From NCBI RefSeq assembly GCF_020216685.1, contig NZ_JAIWNS010000202.1, positions 1-9,572 on the forward strand: a stretch of DNA of 9,572 nt. The letters run 5' to 3'. The notes below the pieces were generated by a model, which was given only the letters and a program-made list of their open reading frames with translations, was not told the origin of the DNA and made no database searches. The position numbers and the translations under genes were made by a program. Source of the DNA: Methanospirillum hungatei. GTDB lineage: Archaea > Halobacteriota > Methanomicrobia > Methanomicrobiales > Methanospirillaceae. Shown piece after piece: positions 1-6,932 of the stretch; position 1 is the first letter of the stretch, and every line of letters starts with the position of its first letter.

Positions 1-1059
1 GTCGAGAATATGGAACTGATGAAGATATCTGACCAGTGGAAAGCCTATGACAGTTTTATCATCACATCAGATTATGATAATGCAATGAAACAAGGGAAAG
101 ATGCTCTCATCACCGAAAAACAGGTGATGGAAATTCGTCGTGCGGTCCCTGACCATCTGGTTATCCCGACATATACAAGCTCTTTCTTCCAGCCAAAGTT
201 AAAAAAGGAATATCTGGGTGCTATGGTCATGGGAATAACACCCACGGACCTTGCACAAGTGACAGATATGGAATCAGGAACACTCCCCAGATCAGGAACA
301 GAAGTGGTGGTTGGAGCATTAACGGCGATGCAGAAGAATATCAAACCGGGGTCCATGATCACCTTTGTAAAAAAGAATCCGGGAGGAGAGGATGAAGAGT
401 TCCCGCTCAGGGTCGTCGGGGTCCTTGTTATGACCAACCGGTGGGATATCTTTGTTGACAATTCCATCATCCCCTATGAACCCTGGCTTCGGGAAAACTC
501 TGACTTTAAAGGGTACGACCAGGTACTTGTCAAAATGGATGATGTTTCTGAGATGAACGAAACTATGAAGGCCGTTTCAGATGAACTCAACAGACGTGCT
601 TCTGAAATTACCCTCAACAACTTTAATGAATTCAGAGACCGTTTCCTAAAGGAGATGGAAGAAAAAGCAGCAACAACGACGGCCATAGCAGGAATATCGT
701 TGGTTGTGGCCGGAGTTTCTATATTTAATGTGATGGTCATGTCGGTCATGGAGCGGTACCGGGAGATAGGAGTGCTGAGGTCTATCGGGACCAGAAGGGG
801 GAGTATCCTTTCTATGTTCATCTACGAATCCCTGCTCCTTGGCTTAATCGGATCAGGAATCGGTGGAGGATGCAGCCTTGTGCTTGGGTATCTGTATGCT
901 GACATGATAGGGGCCATGAACTATTTTTCAGATCCGACAACCCTTATGCAGATTCCTTATGCCATGAGTTTCGGAATTGCAATCAGCCTTGTATCCGGTC
1001 TATATCCGGCCGTGAAGGCATCACGACTCAACCCGATTGAAGCATTGAGGTACGAATAG
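1..1059 (+). CDS. MacB/FtsX-type ABC transporter permease, 5'-partial
   Basis: The reading frame is open from base 1, so the gene starts outside the window; the first in-frame ATG is at 10 and is probably internal. Counting from that ATG (349 residues), residues 1-215 look like the extracytoplasmic MacB-type core domain. Residues 221-246, 268-298 and 313-335 are hydrophobic and form the FtsX-type membrane helices. Between the first two lies the charged coupling segment ERYREIGVLRSIGTRRG (248-264), a hallmark of this family, and the protein ends with the usual YPAVKASRLNPIEALRYE signature. Family members work with a separate ATPase (COG1136 type) to move lipoproteins, drugs or peptides or to transmit force across the envelope; that ATPase would lie to the left. 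The substrate cannot be read from the sequence. It is followed 46 nt later by a CARDB-TPR protein, likely in the same operon. Confidence 0.93.
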   Translation, partial: VENMELMKISDQWKAYDSFIITSDYDNAMKQGKDALITEKQVMEIRRAVPDHLVIPTYTSSFFQPKLKKEYLGAMVMGITPTDLAQVTDMESGTLPRSGTEVVVGALTAMQKNIKPGSMITFVKKNPGGEDEEFPLRVVGVLVMTNRWDIFVDNSIIPYEPWLRENSDFKGYDQVLVKMDDVSEMNETMKAVSDELNRRASEITLNNFNEFRDRFLKEMEEKAATTTAIAGISLVVAGVSIFNVMVMSVMERYREIGVLRSIGTRRGSILSMFIYESLLLGLIGSGIGGGCSLVLGYLYADMIGAMNYFSDPTTLMQIPYAMSFGIAISLVSGLYPAVKASRLNPIEALRYE

Positions 1060-1095
1060 AGTATAACAGGTAAACCCCTTAACGGTTGAAAAATC

Positions 1096-1105
1096 TGGAG
1101 GAGAA
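1096..1105 (+). promoter_or_regulatory. Ribosome binding site of the CARDB-TPR gene
   Basis: GGAGGAG at 1097-1103 lies just before the ATG at 1106 and matches the anti-Shine-Dalgarno tail of archaeal 16S rRNA. It is the clearest ribosome site in the window and fixes the start at 1106 rather than the in-frame ATG at 1133. Its presence inside a 46-nt gap without an obvious TATA element favours co-transcription with the permease. Confidence 0.75.
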
Positions 1106-2728
1106 ATGTCATCAATTACAAACACCCAATCGATGAGAAGAGCGATAACGAGCAATCCTGCCGTGTGCATCATTTTACTAATTCTTTTATTCCTGCCCGC
1201 CCCAATACTGGCAGCGGATGATAAATCAGACTCAGGCTCTGGATCTGTTGATCCTTATTTACTGAATACATTCGCAGCATCTCATATTCAGGTTGCCAAT
1301 ATCTCTCTTGACCCGTCCATCCTTATGCCGGGAGATATTGCAACGGCAACCATTCTGATGGAGAATACGGGCAAGGACTTGCCGGTTGCGATATCAGATG
1401 CACTGGTCGTCTCAAAAGATCTGAAGATTCTGACCGGGATCTATGAGAAGGTCGGAACTATCGGACCAGGGAACCGGCTGCCCTTAACCTTTACCATGCA
1501 GGCAGGCATAACACCCGGAATATACTACCCCGTGTTCACTGCTTCATTCAGAGGGGCTCATTTTATCCGGCTGCCGTTCCCGGTCATTGTCCAGGATACA
1601 CCGGTCCTCCTGACGGTATTCTCAAAACCTGATACCTGGGTGGAGGATAAACGAAACCAGGTCGTCCTCACTGTCATGAACCCCCGTGACAACCCGGTCT
1701 CAAGTGTGCAGGTAACCCCCGCAGAATCGATCCATGAGATCATGCCTGCATCAAGTTATATTGGTGTGTTAGACCCGGACATTCCCATCCAAATCCCATT
1801 CAATATCACCCCGCACGGGAATGAACCGGTGCAGTTCATCGTGCAATACAAAAACGGGATAAACCTGCATAACTCATCAGTCAGCGTGCCGATCTCAACC
1901 GGGACGAGCAAAAAACAGGCTGACCTCTTTGTTTCAAATATTGAAATAACTCCAGGAATGGAGTATGTAACCGTCAAGGGGGATGTGACAAATGCAGGTC
2001 TTGAGGCAGCGAATGCTGTGGTTGTAACGGTGCAGGATCCTGCCCGGGCAGTCTACCCGTATAAGCAATATGGCGTAGGTCTCTTAAAACCATCAGATTT
2101 TGCAAGTTTTCAGGTGACATTCAAACCCTCACCAAATGCAACTACAGAAAACCTTCTTACCTCATTTAAGGATGCAGACGGGAGGATAATCAGCACAGAG
2201 ACACCACTCGATCTGACCGGCGTCACTGCTCTTTCAGATCTGGATCTGATGGATCCTGCCCTTATGGGACCTGAACCATCCGGTATTCTTCCGCCCGGAA
2301 CAGAAACAATTGCCGGGATTGCGGGCGGGATTGGAATTGGTATCGGACTGATGTATCTGTACACGCGACGAAAAAACCGGTCCAGCCAGAAAACCTGCAT
2401 GAACCGAAAAAACAAGGTACAAAACGCTGAATCTTCGATGACATTGGAGGACTCTGATAACGGGGGAGATGTTGATGGCGGCTCTGCATATGCCGGGGGA
2501 ATGGCATTTTACAAGCAGGGAGATTATAAGAAGGCTGCAGAGGAGTTTTTCTCGGTCACTGAGGCGGATCCATCCAATGACAAGGCATGGAATGCATATG
2601 GAATCTGTCTTACCAAACTTTCAGAGTATGCAAGTGCGGAGAGATGTTATGAGAATGCCTTAAAGATTCAACCGGATAATCAGAGTTATCAGAAGAATAG
2701 GGACATAAACCGGAAAAAGATGAAATAA
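1106..2728 (+). CDS. Exported CARDB/S-layer-like (COG1361-type) protein with membrane anchor and cytoplasmic TPR tail
   Basis: This 540-residue protein has a Sec signal peptide: basic residues at 11-12, hydrophobic core 19-35, probable cleavage after ILA at 36. Residues about 55-165, 166-265 and 271-370 are beta-rich repeats of CARDB/COG1361 type; VTNAGLEAANAVVVTV (294-309) is a typical strand pair, and the first repeat has a matching MENTGKDLP (85-93). A single glycine-rich membrane helix spans about 399-419 and is followed by RRKNR, giving an outside-to-inside orientation. After a polar linker, residues 460-527 form two TPR repeats (KQGDYKKAAEEFFSV; AWNAYGICLTKLSEYASAE) that would lie in the cytoplasm. 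Sequons at N65, N233, N256 and N344 fit possible N-glycosylation of the outer part. COG1361-type proteins often neighbour MacB-type transporters in methanogens (family knowledge). I infer a partner or adaptor of the upstream permease, with the TPR binding an unknown cytosolic protein. Confidence 0.88.
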   Translation: MSSITNTQSMRRAITSNPAVCIILLILLFLPAPILAADDKSDSGSGSVDPYLLNTFAASHIQVANISLDPSILMPGDIATATILMENTGKDLPVAISDALVVSKDLKILTGIYEKVGTIGPGNRLPLTFTMQAGITPGIYYPVFTASFRGAHFIRLPFPVIVQDTPVLLTVFSKPDTWVEDKRNQVVLTVMNPRDNPVSSVQVTPAESIHEIMPASSYIGVLDPDIPIQIPFNITPHGNEPVQFIVQYKNGINLHNSSVSVPISTGTSKKQADLFVSNIEITPGMEYVTVKGDVTNAGLEAANAVVVTVQDPARAVYPYKQYGVGLLKPSDFASFQVTFKPSPNATTENLLTSFKDADGRIISTETPLDLTGVTALSDLDLMDPALMGPEPSGILPPGTETIAGIAGGIGIGIGLMYLYTRRKNRSSQKTCMNRKNKVQNAESSMTLEDSDNGGDVDGGSAYAGGMAFYKQGDYKKAAEEFFSVTEADPSNDKAWNAYGICLTKLSEYASAERCYENALKIQPDNQSYQKNRDINRKKMK

Positions 2729-2740
2729 TTAAATCTTTAA

Positions 2741-2757
2741 CCCTCCTTTTTTTATTT
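2741..2757 (+). terminator. T-run terminator after the CARDB-TPR gene
   Basis: A run of seven T (2747-2753) in the pyrimidine-rich stretch ccctcctttttttatttc begins about 19 nt after the TAA at 2726-2728. Archaeal RNA polymerase can stop at such T-tracts without a hairpin, and I see no good stem here. It lies immediately before the point where amidohydrolase-like coding sequence begins. Confidence 0.4.
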
Positions 2758-4023
2758 CGGATTGAACGGGATGCAGAGGGCAATCCAACAGGAGTTCTTC
2801 GGGAGATGGCCGCTTCAAACCTGGTGACAAGTAAGGTCCCTCCCCTGACGATAGCCCAGATCAAAGAGATGCTTGAGAAAATACTCCCGAAAGCGGCAGC
2901 AGCAGGTATTACGACGGCAGATGATGCAGCAGTCTCACCAGAGATCATCTCCGCATTTGCCGACCTTGAAGATGAAGGGAAATTACCGGTCAGGGTATTT
3001 GGTGAGATCGTCGCCCTTCCTGAACTTGGGGTAGAAGAGATCCCCCTCATGGAAGCGGAGAGGAGCATCTTTTATCCGGGTTATCCAGCAATAGAAGAAG
3101 GATATTCCTACATTGATGATCTTCCCGGACTTCTGGATGGAGAATCACAGTATAATGTTACCATCAGCACCATCCATGATTATTCTGATGATGAAGGATT
3201 ATTTAGATTTCAAACCGGAAAACTATTCCTTGACGGGGTTATTGAGGGACATACCGGGTATCTCATCGAACCCTATGCAGACGAGCCTTCAACCTACGGG
3301 ACGATAAACTGGGACGTGAATAAGTTCCAGGATATGATTGAGGCTCTTGACTCCTTAGGATTTCAGATAGACATCCATGCCATCGGGGATGGAGCCGTCA
3401 GGATGTGTCTTGATGCATATCAGAACGCACAGGAGAAGAACGGAGTCAGGGATTCACGGCATAAAATCTCTCATATCCAGCTCATTGATCCAACGGATGT
3501 TCATCGGATCCATGATTTGGGGATAATTGCCGCATTGCAACCGAACTGGTTCTATTACGATGAAAACTTTGACCATGTATCCCTTCCCTATCTCGGAGAA
3601 GAACGGGCTCACCGGATGTACTCACTGAAAACAATCCTTGATAGCGGGGGGATGGTAGCATTTGGAACCGATTACCCGGTAGGAACTGATTATTTGACCT
3701 ATAATCCGCTGGACGGTATCAGGACCGCAGTTACCCGGCTTCCCCTGCCCCCGGACTCACCCATAACCGAGCCATACCGTCCGGAACAACTTATTGATCT
3801 GAAAACCGCCATTGAAGCATACACCTACTGGGGAGCATATACCAACTTCATGGAGAACAGTACAGGAACCCTTGAGAAGGGAACAATCGCAGACATAGTC
3901 GTTCTGGATACGGACCTCTTCTCGCTACCATTCGAAGATATAAACAAGGCAAAAGTTGTTGCTACCTATCTTGAAGGGAAAAAGGTATTTACAGATACCG
4001 AATTTACTGCAGATACTGCATAA
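2758..4023 (+). pseudogene. Amidohydrolase (Amidohydro_3/YtcJ-like), N-terminally truncated, probable pseudogene
   Basis: Family-like coding sequence starts abruptly at about 2758-2761 (RIERDAEGNPTGVLRE), upstream of the first ATG at 2806. From 2806 the frame runs 405 codons with no stop. Visible family features, numbered from that ATG, are KLFLDG (139-144), HAIGDGAV (191-198), SHIQLIDP (222-229), FGTDYPV (287-293) and the C-terminal GTLEKGTIADIVVLD (354-368). These cover the lysine, two histidines and aspartate expected in the metal centre. Full-length relatives are about 530-570 residues, so roughly the first 150-200 are missing, including the HxH motif and the N-terminal barrel strands. 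The ATG at 2806 has only gggag directly against it and no usable ribosome site. The fragment is probably inactive as a hydrolase; the substrate of the parent enzyme is unknown. The uninterrupted frame suggests recent truncation or residual selection. Confidence 0.8.
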
Positions 4024-4028
4024 TAATT

Positions 4029-4047
4029 CTCTCTTTTTTTGAAAGAG
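4029..4047. terminator. Hairpin with T-run between convergent gene remnants
   Basis: CTCTTT (4031-4036) and AAAGAG (4042-4047) form a 6-bp stem with a 5-nt loop, overlapping a run of seven T (4034-4040). It sits 7 nt after the TAA of the amidohydrolase remnant (4021-4023) and 8 nt before the stop of the converging cysteine hydrolase remnant (4056-4058). It could end transcripts from the + strand; on the - strand the T-run is lacking, so that direction is less sure. Confidence 0.45.
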
Positions 4048-4055
4048 CCTATCCA

Positions 4056-4409
4056 TCAGAGAATATCCAGTTCTCTCAGTAATTCCTGACTTGTAATAGC
4101 AGTAAGCCGGTCAGGTATATACCTCTGGTATGAGCATTCCCTAAGCACGGAAGCGGTCTCCTTATGAATTCCTTTAGTCAGATCCTCTATGATAGTCACT
4201 TTGGCACCCCGTGCAAGCCACCCTTCCATAGCAAACCGGTTACAGAAGTCAGATGCCACCCCAAACAAAGTTACCTCGATATTCGCGGGATCATGCTCCG
4301 GGGCGATAGAATGGATAAAGGAGTCCCGGGGGATTGCCTGTCCGGGATGATAAGGATCATCAACAAAGTAAAACAGGGATTCATATGCAATTTTCCGGTC
4401 AGGATTCAT
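4056..4409 (-). pseudogene. Cysteine hydrolase (isochorismatase/nicotinamidase-like), C-terminal half only
   Basis: The 117-codon frame on the - strand carries the C-terminal half of an isochorismatase-fold cysteine hydrolase. IEVTLFGVASDFCNRFA (44-60) holds the nucleophile Cys56 and the VASD segment that corresponds to the family's cis-peptide region. It is followed by GAKVTIIEDLTKGI (68-81) and an ending, TAITSQELLREL, typical of the family C-terminus. Related enzymes are about 180-220 residues and need an N-terminal Asp and a mid-protein Lys for catalysis; both would lie in the missing part. The ATG at 4407-4409 has no ribosome site, and the sequence on its upstream side switches at 4410 to a + strand PAS-kinase remnant. 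I therefore read this as a truncated, probably inactive gene. Nicotinamidase versus another amide or isochorismate hydrolase cannot be decided. Confidence 0.72.
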
Positions 4410-4410
4410 G

Positions 4411-5013
4411 ATGGATATTACCAGAGAAAAAGAACTGGAACGGGAACTGACATATCATGAAAGAGAACTCATCAGATATTCAGAGGAATTGTCCCGTGAT
4501 AGAGAGGAACGAAAAAAATTTGAGACGTTGCTTTGAGAGAAGAGTGAGGAACTGGATCGGTTTTTCACCTCCGCACCGGACCTATTGTGTATCACGAATA
4601 CGAAAGGAGAATTTGTCAGGGTAAACCCGGAGTGGGAACGAGTGCTTGGATATTCAATTGGAGACCTTGAAGGGAAGATCTTTTAATATTTTGTCCATCC
4701 CGATGACCTGGAAAAGACACTTGCTGCGATCCGAATCCTTGCAGATCAGGAAGAAATAGCCGATTTTGAGAACCGGTACCGGAGCACGGACGGGACGTAC
4801 CGGTGGATTGAATGGAGATCAAAGCCACATGACGACCTTATTTATGCCGCAGCACGGGATATTTACGGACCGAAAGCAGATTAAAGATGCAATCAGCCAG
4901 TCAAACCAGAAACTCATACTCCTTACCGGTCTTTCAATCAGGGAGACTGGAGAAGAAGGAAAAGGGGTTGGTTTGAAATTATCGTCCCGGATAGGAAATG
5001 GAGAAGAAAGTAA
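4411..5013 (+). pseudogene. PAS-domain sensor histidine kinase remnant (two stops, two frameshifts, internal deletion)
   Basis: From the ATG at 4411 one frame encodes a charged coiled-coil linker, then TGA at 4534-4536. It continues as EKSEELDRFFTSAPDLLCI and NPEWERVLGYSIGDLEGKIF, then TAA at 4684-4686. After that come FVHPDDLEKTLAAI, FENRYRSTDGTYRWIEWRS and LIYAAARDI: a complete PAS plus PAC unit. At 4862-4864 one extra T shifts the frame; the next frame gives TDRKQIKDAISQSNQKLILLTG, the usual link into the kinase core. It then jumps to LSIRETGEEGKG, which resembles the very end of an HATPase domain, so the phospho-acceptor helix and most of the ATPase are gone. A one-base loss near 4967-4971 returns to the first frame for FEIIVPDRKWRRK and TAA at 5011-5013. 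No functional kinase can be made. The parent was probably a cytoplasmic signalling kinase of the type abundant in methanogens. The N-terminus may also be truncated at 4410. Confidence 0.85.
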
Positions 5014-5077
5014 GCATTGAACATATGCCATCCATGACCCTGTCTTATGTTTTAGCACCTCTTTTTCTGATATCTTT

Positions 5078-5107
5078 AAAAAATGAGGGGGATTTTGCTA
5101 AAGCCCC
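5078..5107 (-). terminator. Hairpin and T-tract terminator of the ACT-UPF0210 operon
   Basis: On the - strand, 7 nt past the stop of the UPF0210 gene, GGGG (5107-5104) and AAA/TTT arms close on CCCC (5091-5088) with one G-A mismatch and a 4-nt loop. Six T follow in transcription order (A run at 5078-5083). The order stem then T-tract fits termination of the leftward operon. Between this and the kinase remnant (5014-5077) I see nothing else. Confidence 0.6.
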
Positions 5108-5113
5108 AATAAA

Positions 5114-6478
5114 TTAATTTTTAAAACTATGAATCGGTGCCGGAATCCGTCCACCCCGGTTGATAAATTTACTGCAGTCAAAGGTATTCACCTGCTGGAC
5201 TGGAGCATGTCCCAGGAGTCCGCCAAACTCCACCATGTCTCCGACATCCTTGCCGATAACCGGAATGAGCCTCACTGCAGTTGTTTTCTGATTAATCATC
5301 CCAATAGCCGCTTCATCTGCAATAATCCCGGCTATGGTGGATGCAGGGGTTTTTCCAGGAATTGCTATCATATCAAGGCCGACTGAACAGACACAGGTCA
5401 TTGCCTCAAGTTTCTCTAGTGTAAGGGACCCACGGATAACAGCATCAATCATCCCCTGGTCCTCACTCACCGGAATAAATGCACCACTGAGTCCACCAAC
5501 AAAGGAACTTGCCATCACTCCTCCTTTCTTGACCTGGTCATTGAGCAGGGCAAGAGCAGCAGTCGTTCCCGGTGCACCAACCGATTCAAGTCCCATCTCT
5601 TCAAGGATCTCAGCAACACTGTCCCCCACCGACGGGGTTGGTGCAAGTGACAGATCAACAATACCAAAGGGTATTCCCAGACGCTCTGATGCGACCTGGG
5701 CAACGAGTTGTCCGACCCGGGTTACCTTAAATGCTGTTTTCTTGACCGTCTCACATAAGATTTCGAAATCTTTCCCCCTGACGCTCTCAAGGGCATGCTT
5801 GACAACTCCCGGACCACTGACACCCACGTGAATGACGGCATCTGCCTCAGATATTCCATGAAATGCACCGGCCATGAAGGGATTATCATCAGGAGCATTG
5901 CAGAAGACGACCAGTTTTGCACAGCCGAGGGAGTTTTGTTCCTTTGTTGCCTCTGCGGTCTCTTTGACGATCTCTCCCATGAGCCGGACAGCATCCATAT
6001 TTATCCCCGTCTTTGTCGAACCAATATTCACCGAACTGCAGACCCGTTCGGTTGCCGACAGGGCCAGCGGTATTGATCTGATGAGCAGTTCATCAGTCCG
6101 GGTCATTCCTTTTGAAACGATAGCCGAATATCCGCCGATGAAGTTGACACCCATATCTGCTGCGGCTTTATCGAGGGTTTGTGCAATTGACACGAAATCG
6201 TCAGGAGTAGAGCAGGCAGGTCCGGCGATGAGTGCAATGGGGGTTACTGATATTCTCTTATTGACGATGGGTATACCGTATTCGAGTTCTATCTCTCTCC
6301 CGGTGGAGACCAGGTTTCTGGCAAGCCGGGTTATTTTTGCATATATCTTCTGGTTTAAGGCATCGAGGGAAGCGTCAACGCAGTCAAGAAGACTGATACC
6401 CAGCGTAATGGTCCGGACATCAAGCTTCTCCTGCTCGATCATATTGTTTGTCTCATTTACCTCAAGGATATTTATCAT
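5114..6478 (-). CDS. UPF0210 / PFL-family protein (DUF711)
   Basis: This 454-residue protein matches the UPF0210 (DUF711) family over its whole length and at the usual size. The N-terminus [10 protein letters not shown]...[15 protein letters not shown] is family-typical, which supports the start at 6478. Other conserved-looking stretches are IALIAGPAC (81-89), [10 protein letters not shown] (110-119), [29 protein letters not shown] (near 268-296), [15 protein letters not shown] (326-340), [12 protein letters not shown] (364-375) and [11 protein letters not shown] (417-427). The family is named for structural kinship to pyruvate formate-lyase, but I see no glycyl-radical RVxGY-type motif, so radical chemistry is not supported. 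No signal peptide or membrane segment is evident, so it should be cytoplasmic. The biochemical role is unknown. It starts 11 nt after the ACT-domain gene, with AGGA in the gap as a modest ribosome site, so the two are co-transcribed. The pairing recurs in bacteria and archaea (family knowledge), suggesting the ACT protein regulates this one. Confidence 0.95.
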   Translation of the reverse strand: MINILEVNETNNMIEQEKLDVRTITLGISLLDCVDASLDALNQKIYAKITRLARNLVSTGREIELEYGIPIVNKRISVTPIALIAGPACSTPDDFVSIAQTLDKAAADMGVNFIGGYSAIVSKGMTRTDELLIRSIPLALSATERVCSSVNIGSTKTGINMDAVRLMGEIVKETAEATKEQNSLGCAKLVVFCNAPDDNPFMAGAFHGISEADAVIHVGVSGPGVVKHALESVRGKDFEILCETVKKTAFKVTRVGQLVAQVASERLGIPFGIVDLSLAPTPSVGDSVAEILEEMGLESVGAPGTTAALALLNDQVKKGGVMASSFVGGLSGAFIPVSEDQGMIDAVIRGSLTLEKLEAMTCVCSVGLDMIAIPGKTPASTIAGIIADEAAIGMINQKTTAVRLIPVIGKDVGDMVEFGGLLGHAPVQQVNTFDCSKFINRGGRIPAPIHSFKN

Positions 6479-6489
6479 GGGATTTCCTG

Positions 6490-6762
6490 TTAAATTCGAT
6501 GCATCTTTGTAAAAATATCTTCACGCTGGCACCGTATCTTCACTCCGATCTCATCACCGAGTACATCAAGATCAGTTACCATCTCTGAGAAGGGTTTTGA
6601 TGAGCGGTCGGTATCCACGATCATCATCATGTTAAAGTACCCCTGGACGATCGTCTGAGAGATATCCTCAACGTTAATCTGGTTATTTGCCAGATAGGTA
6701 CACACTTTTGCGATGATTCCAACGGTGTCCTTTCCGACTACCGTGATAATTGTTTTGCTCAT
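6490..6762 (-). CDS. ACT-domain protein, UPF0237 family
   Basis: From the ATG at 6762 the product is 90 residues and is entirely one ACT-type domain. [17 protein letters not shown] (4-20) is the first strand, ligand loop and helix. [22 protein letters not shown] (29-50) covers the second and third strands, and the family ending [11 protein letters not shown] closes it. ACT domains usually dimerise and bind amino acids or similar small ligands to control a partner. UPF0237 members are stand-alone and recall the glycine-cleavage regulator GcvR. I chose 6762 over the in-frame ATG at 6783 because family proteins begin close to the first strand and because a TATA-like element would place transcription start downstream of 6783. 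The UPF0210 gene follows 11 nt after the stop, making a two-gene operon. The ligand cannot be predicted. Confidence 0.92.
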   Translation of the reverse strand: MSKTIITVVGKDTVGIIAKVCTYLANNQINVEDISQTIVQGYFNMMMIVDTDRSSKPFSEMVTDLDVLGDEIGVKIRCQREDIFTKMHRI

Positions 6763-6798
6763 AATCCAATCAGACTTATTCATTTAGTTTTCATAGGG

Positions 6799-6807
6799 GA
6801 TTATAGT
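6799..6807 (-). promoter_or_regulatory. TATA-like element of the ACT-UPF0210 operon
   Basis: CTATAAT on the - strand (6806 down to 6800) lies about 41 nt before the ATG at 6762. With the usual archaeal spacing of about 25-27 nt, transcription would begin near 6776-6778, giving a leader of about 15 nt. The remainder of the gap (6808-6898) holds only AT-rich sequence and weak short inverted repeats. This is a pattern match only. Confidence 0.35.
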
Positions 6808-6898
6808 TGTAGCACCGAGAAGGGCTCAATAAGAGATGAATATTACACAACAAAGAGGGAAGAACATCTGATTTTTTAGATCTGGATGAGAACTACTT

Positions 6899-6931
6899 AA
6901 AAAAAGTATTATCCCCGGTAGGTATAACCGG
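6899..6931 (-). terminator. Hairpin and T-tract terminator of the tandem binding-protein gene
   Basis: CCGGT (6915-6919) and ACCGG (6927-6931) make a perfect 5-bp stem with a 7-nt loop, starting 1 nt beyond the stop codon of the leftward gene. A run of seven A at 6899-6905 gives seven T in the transcript direction. The order hairpin then T-tract supports termination here, separating this gene from the ACT-UPF0210 operon. Confidence 0.6.
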
Positions 6932-6932
6932 A

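Noticed and set aside
72..821. Open frames on the - strand opposite the permease (72-470 and 474-821)
   Set aside because: They are shadows of the permease gene with no ribosome site or recognisable domain.
2610..3068. A 152-codon open frame on the - strand across the CARDB-TPR gene end and the amidohydrolase remnant
   Set aside because: It spans the joint between two + strand coding regions and reads as low-complexity Ser/Arg-rich sequence typical of antisense frames.
4534..4536. In-frame TGA in the kinase remnant as selenocysteine
   Set aside because: A TAA, two frameshifts and a large deletion occur in the same gene, so decay explains it better than recoding.
4862..4970. Programmed frameshifting in the kinase remnant
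   Set aside because: The stops before it and the missing catalytic core mean no functional product would result; the short T-run is not a convincing slippery site.
4766..5058. Separate small genes at 4766-5020 (+) and 4819-5058 (-)
   Set aside because: The first is an alternative frame through the kinase remnant, partly out of frame with the PAS part; the second is its antisense shadow.
5334..6512. Open frames on the + strand (5334-5831 and 5874-6512)
   Set aside because: They lie antisense to the well-conserved UPF0210 gene and their translations resemble no protein family.
6763..6783. Extension of the ACT-domain gene to an ATG at 6783
   Set aside because: The extra 7 residues precede the first strand of the domain, family proteins start later, and the predicted transcription start lies downstream of 6783.
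6864..6890. Short inverted repeat catctgattttttagatctggatg as an operator
   Set aside because: The arms are only 4 bp with poor symmetry, so chance is likely in AT-rich intergenic DNA.
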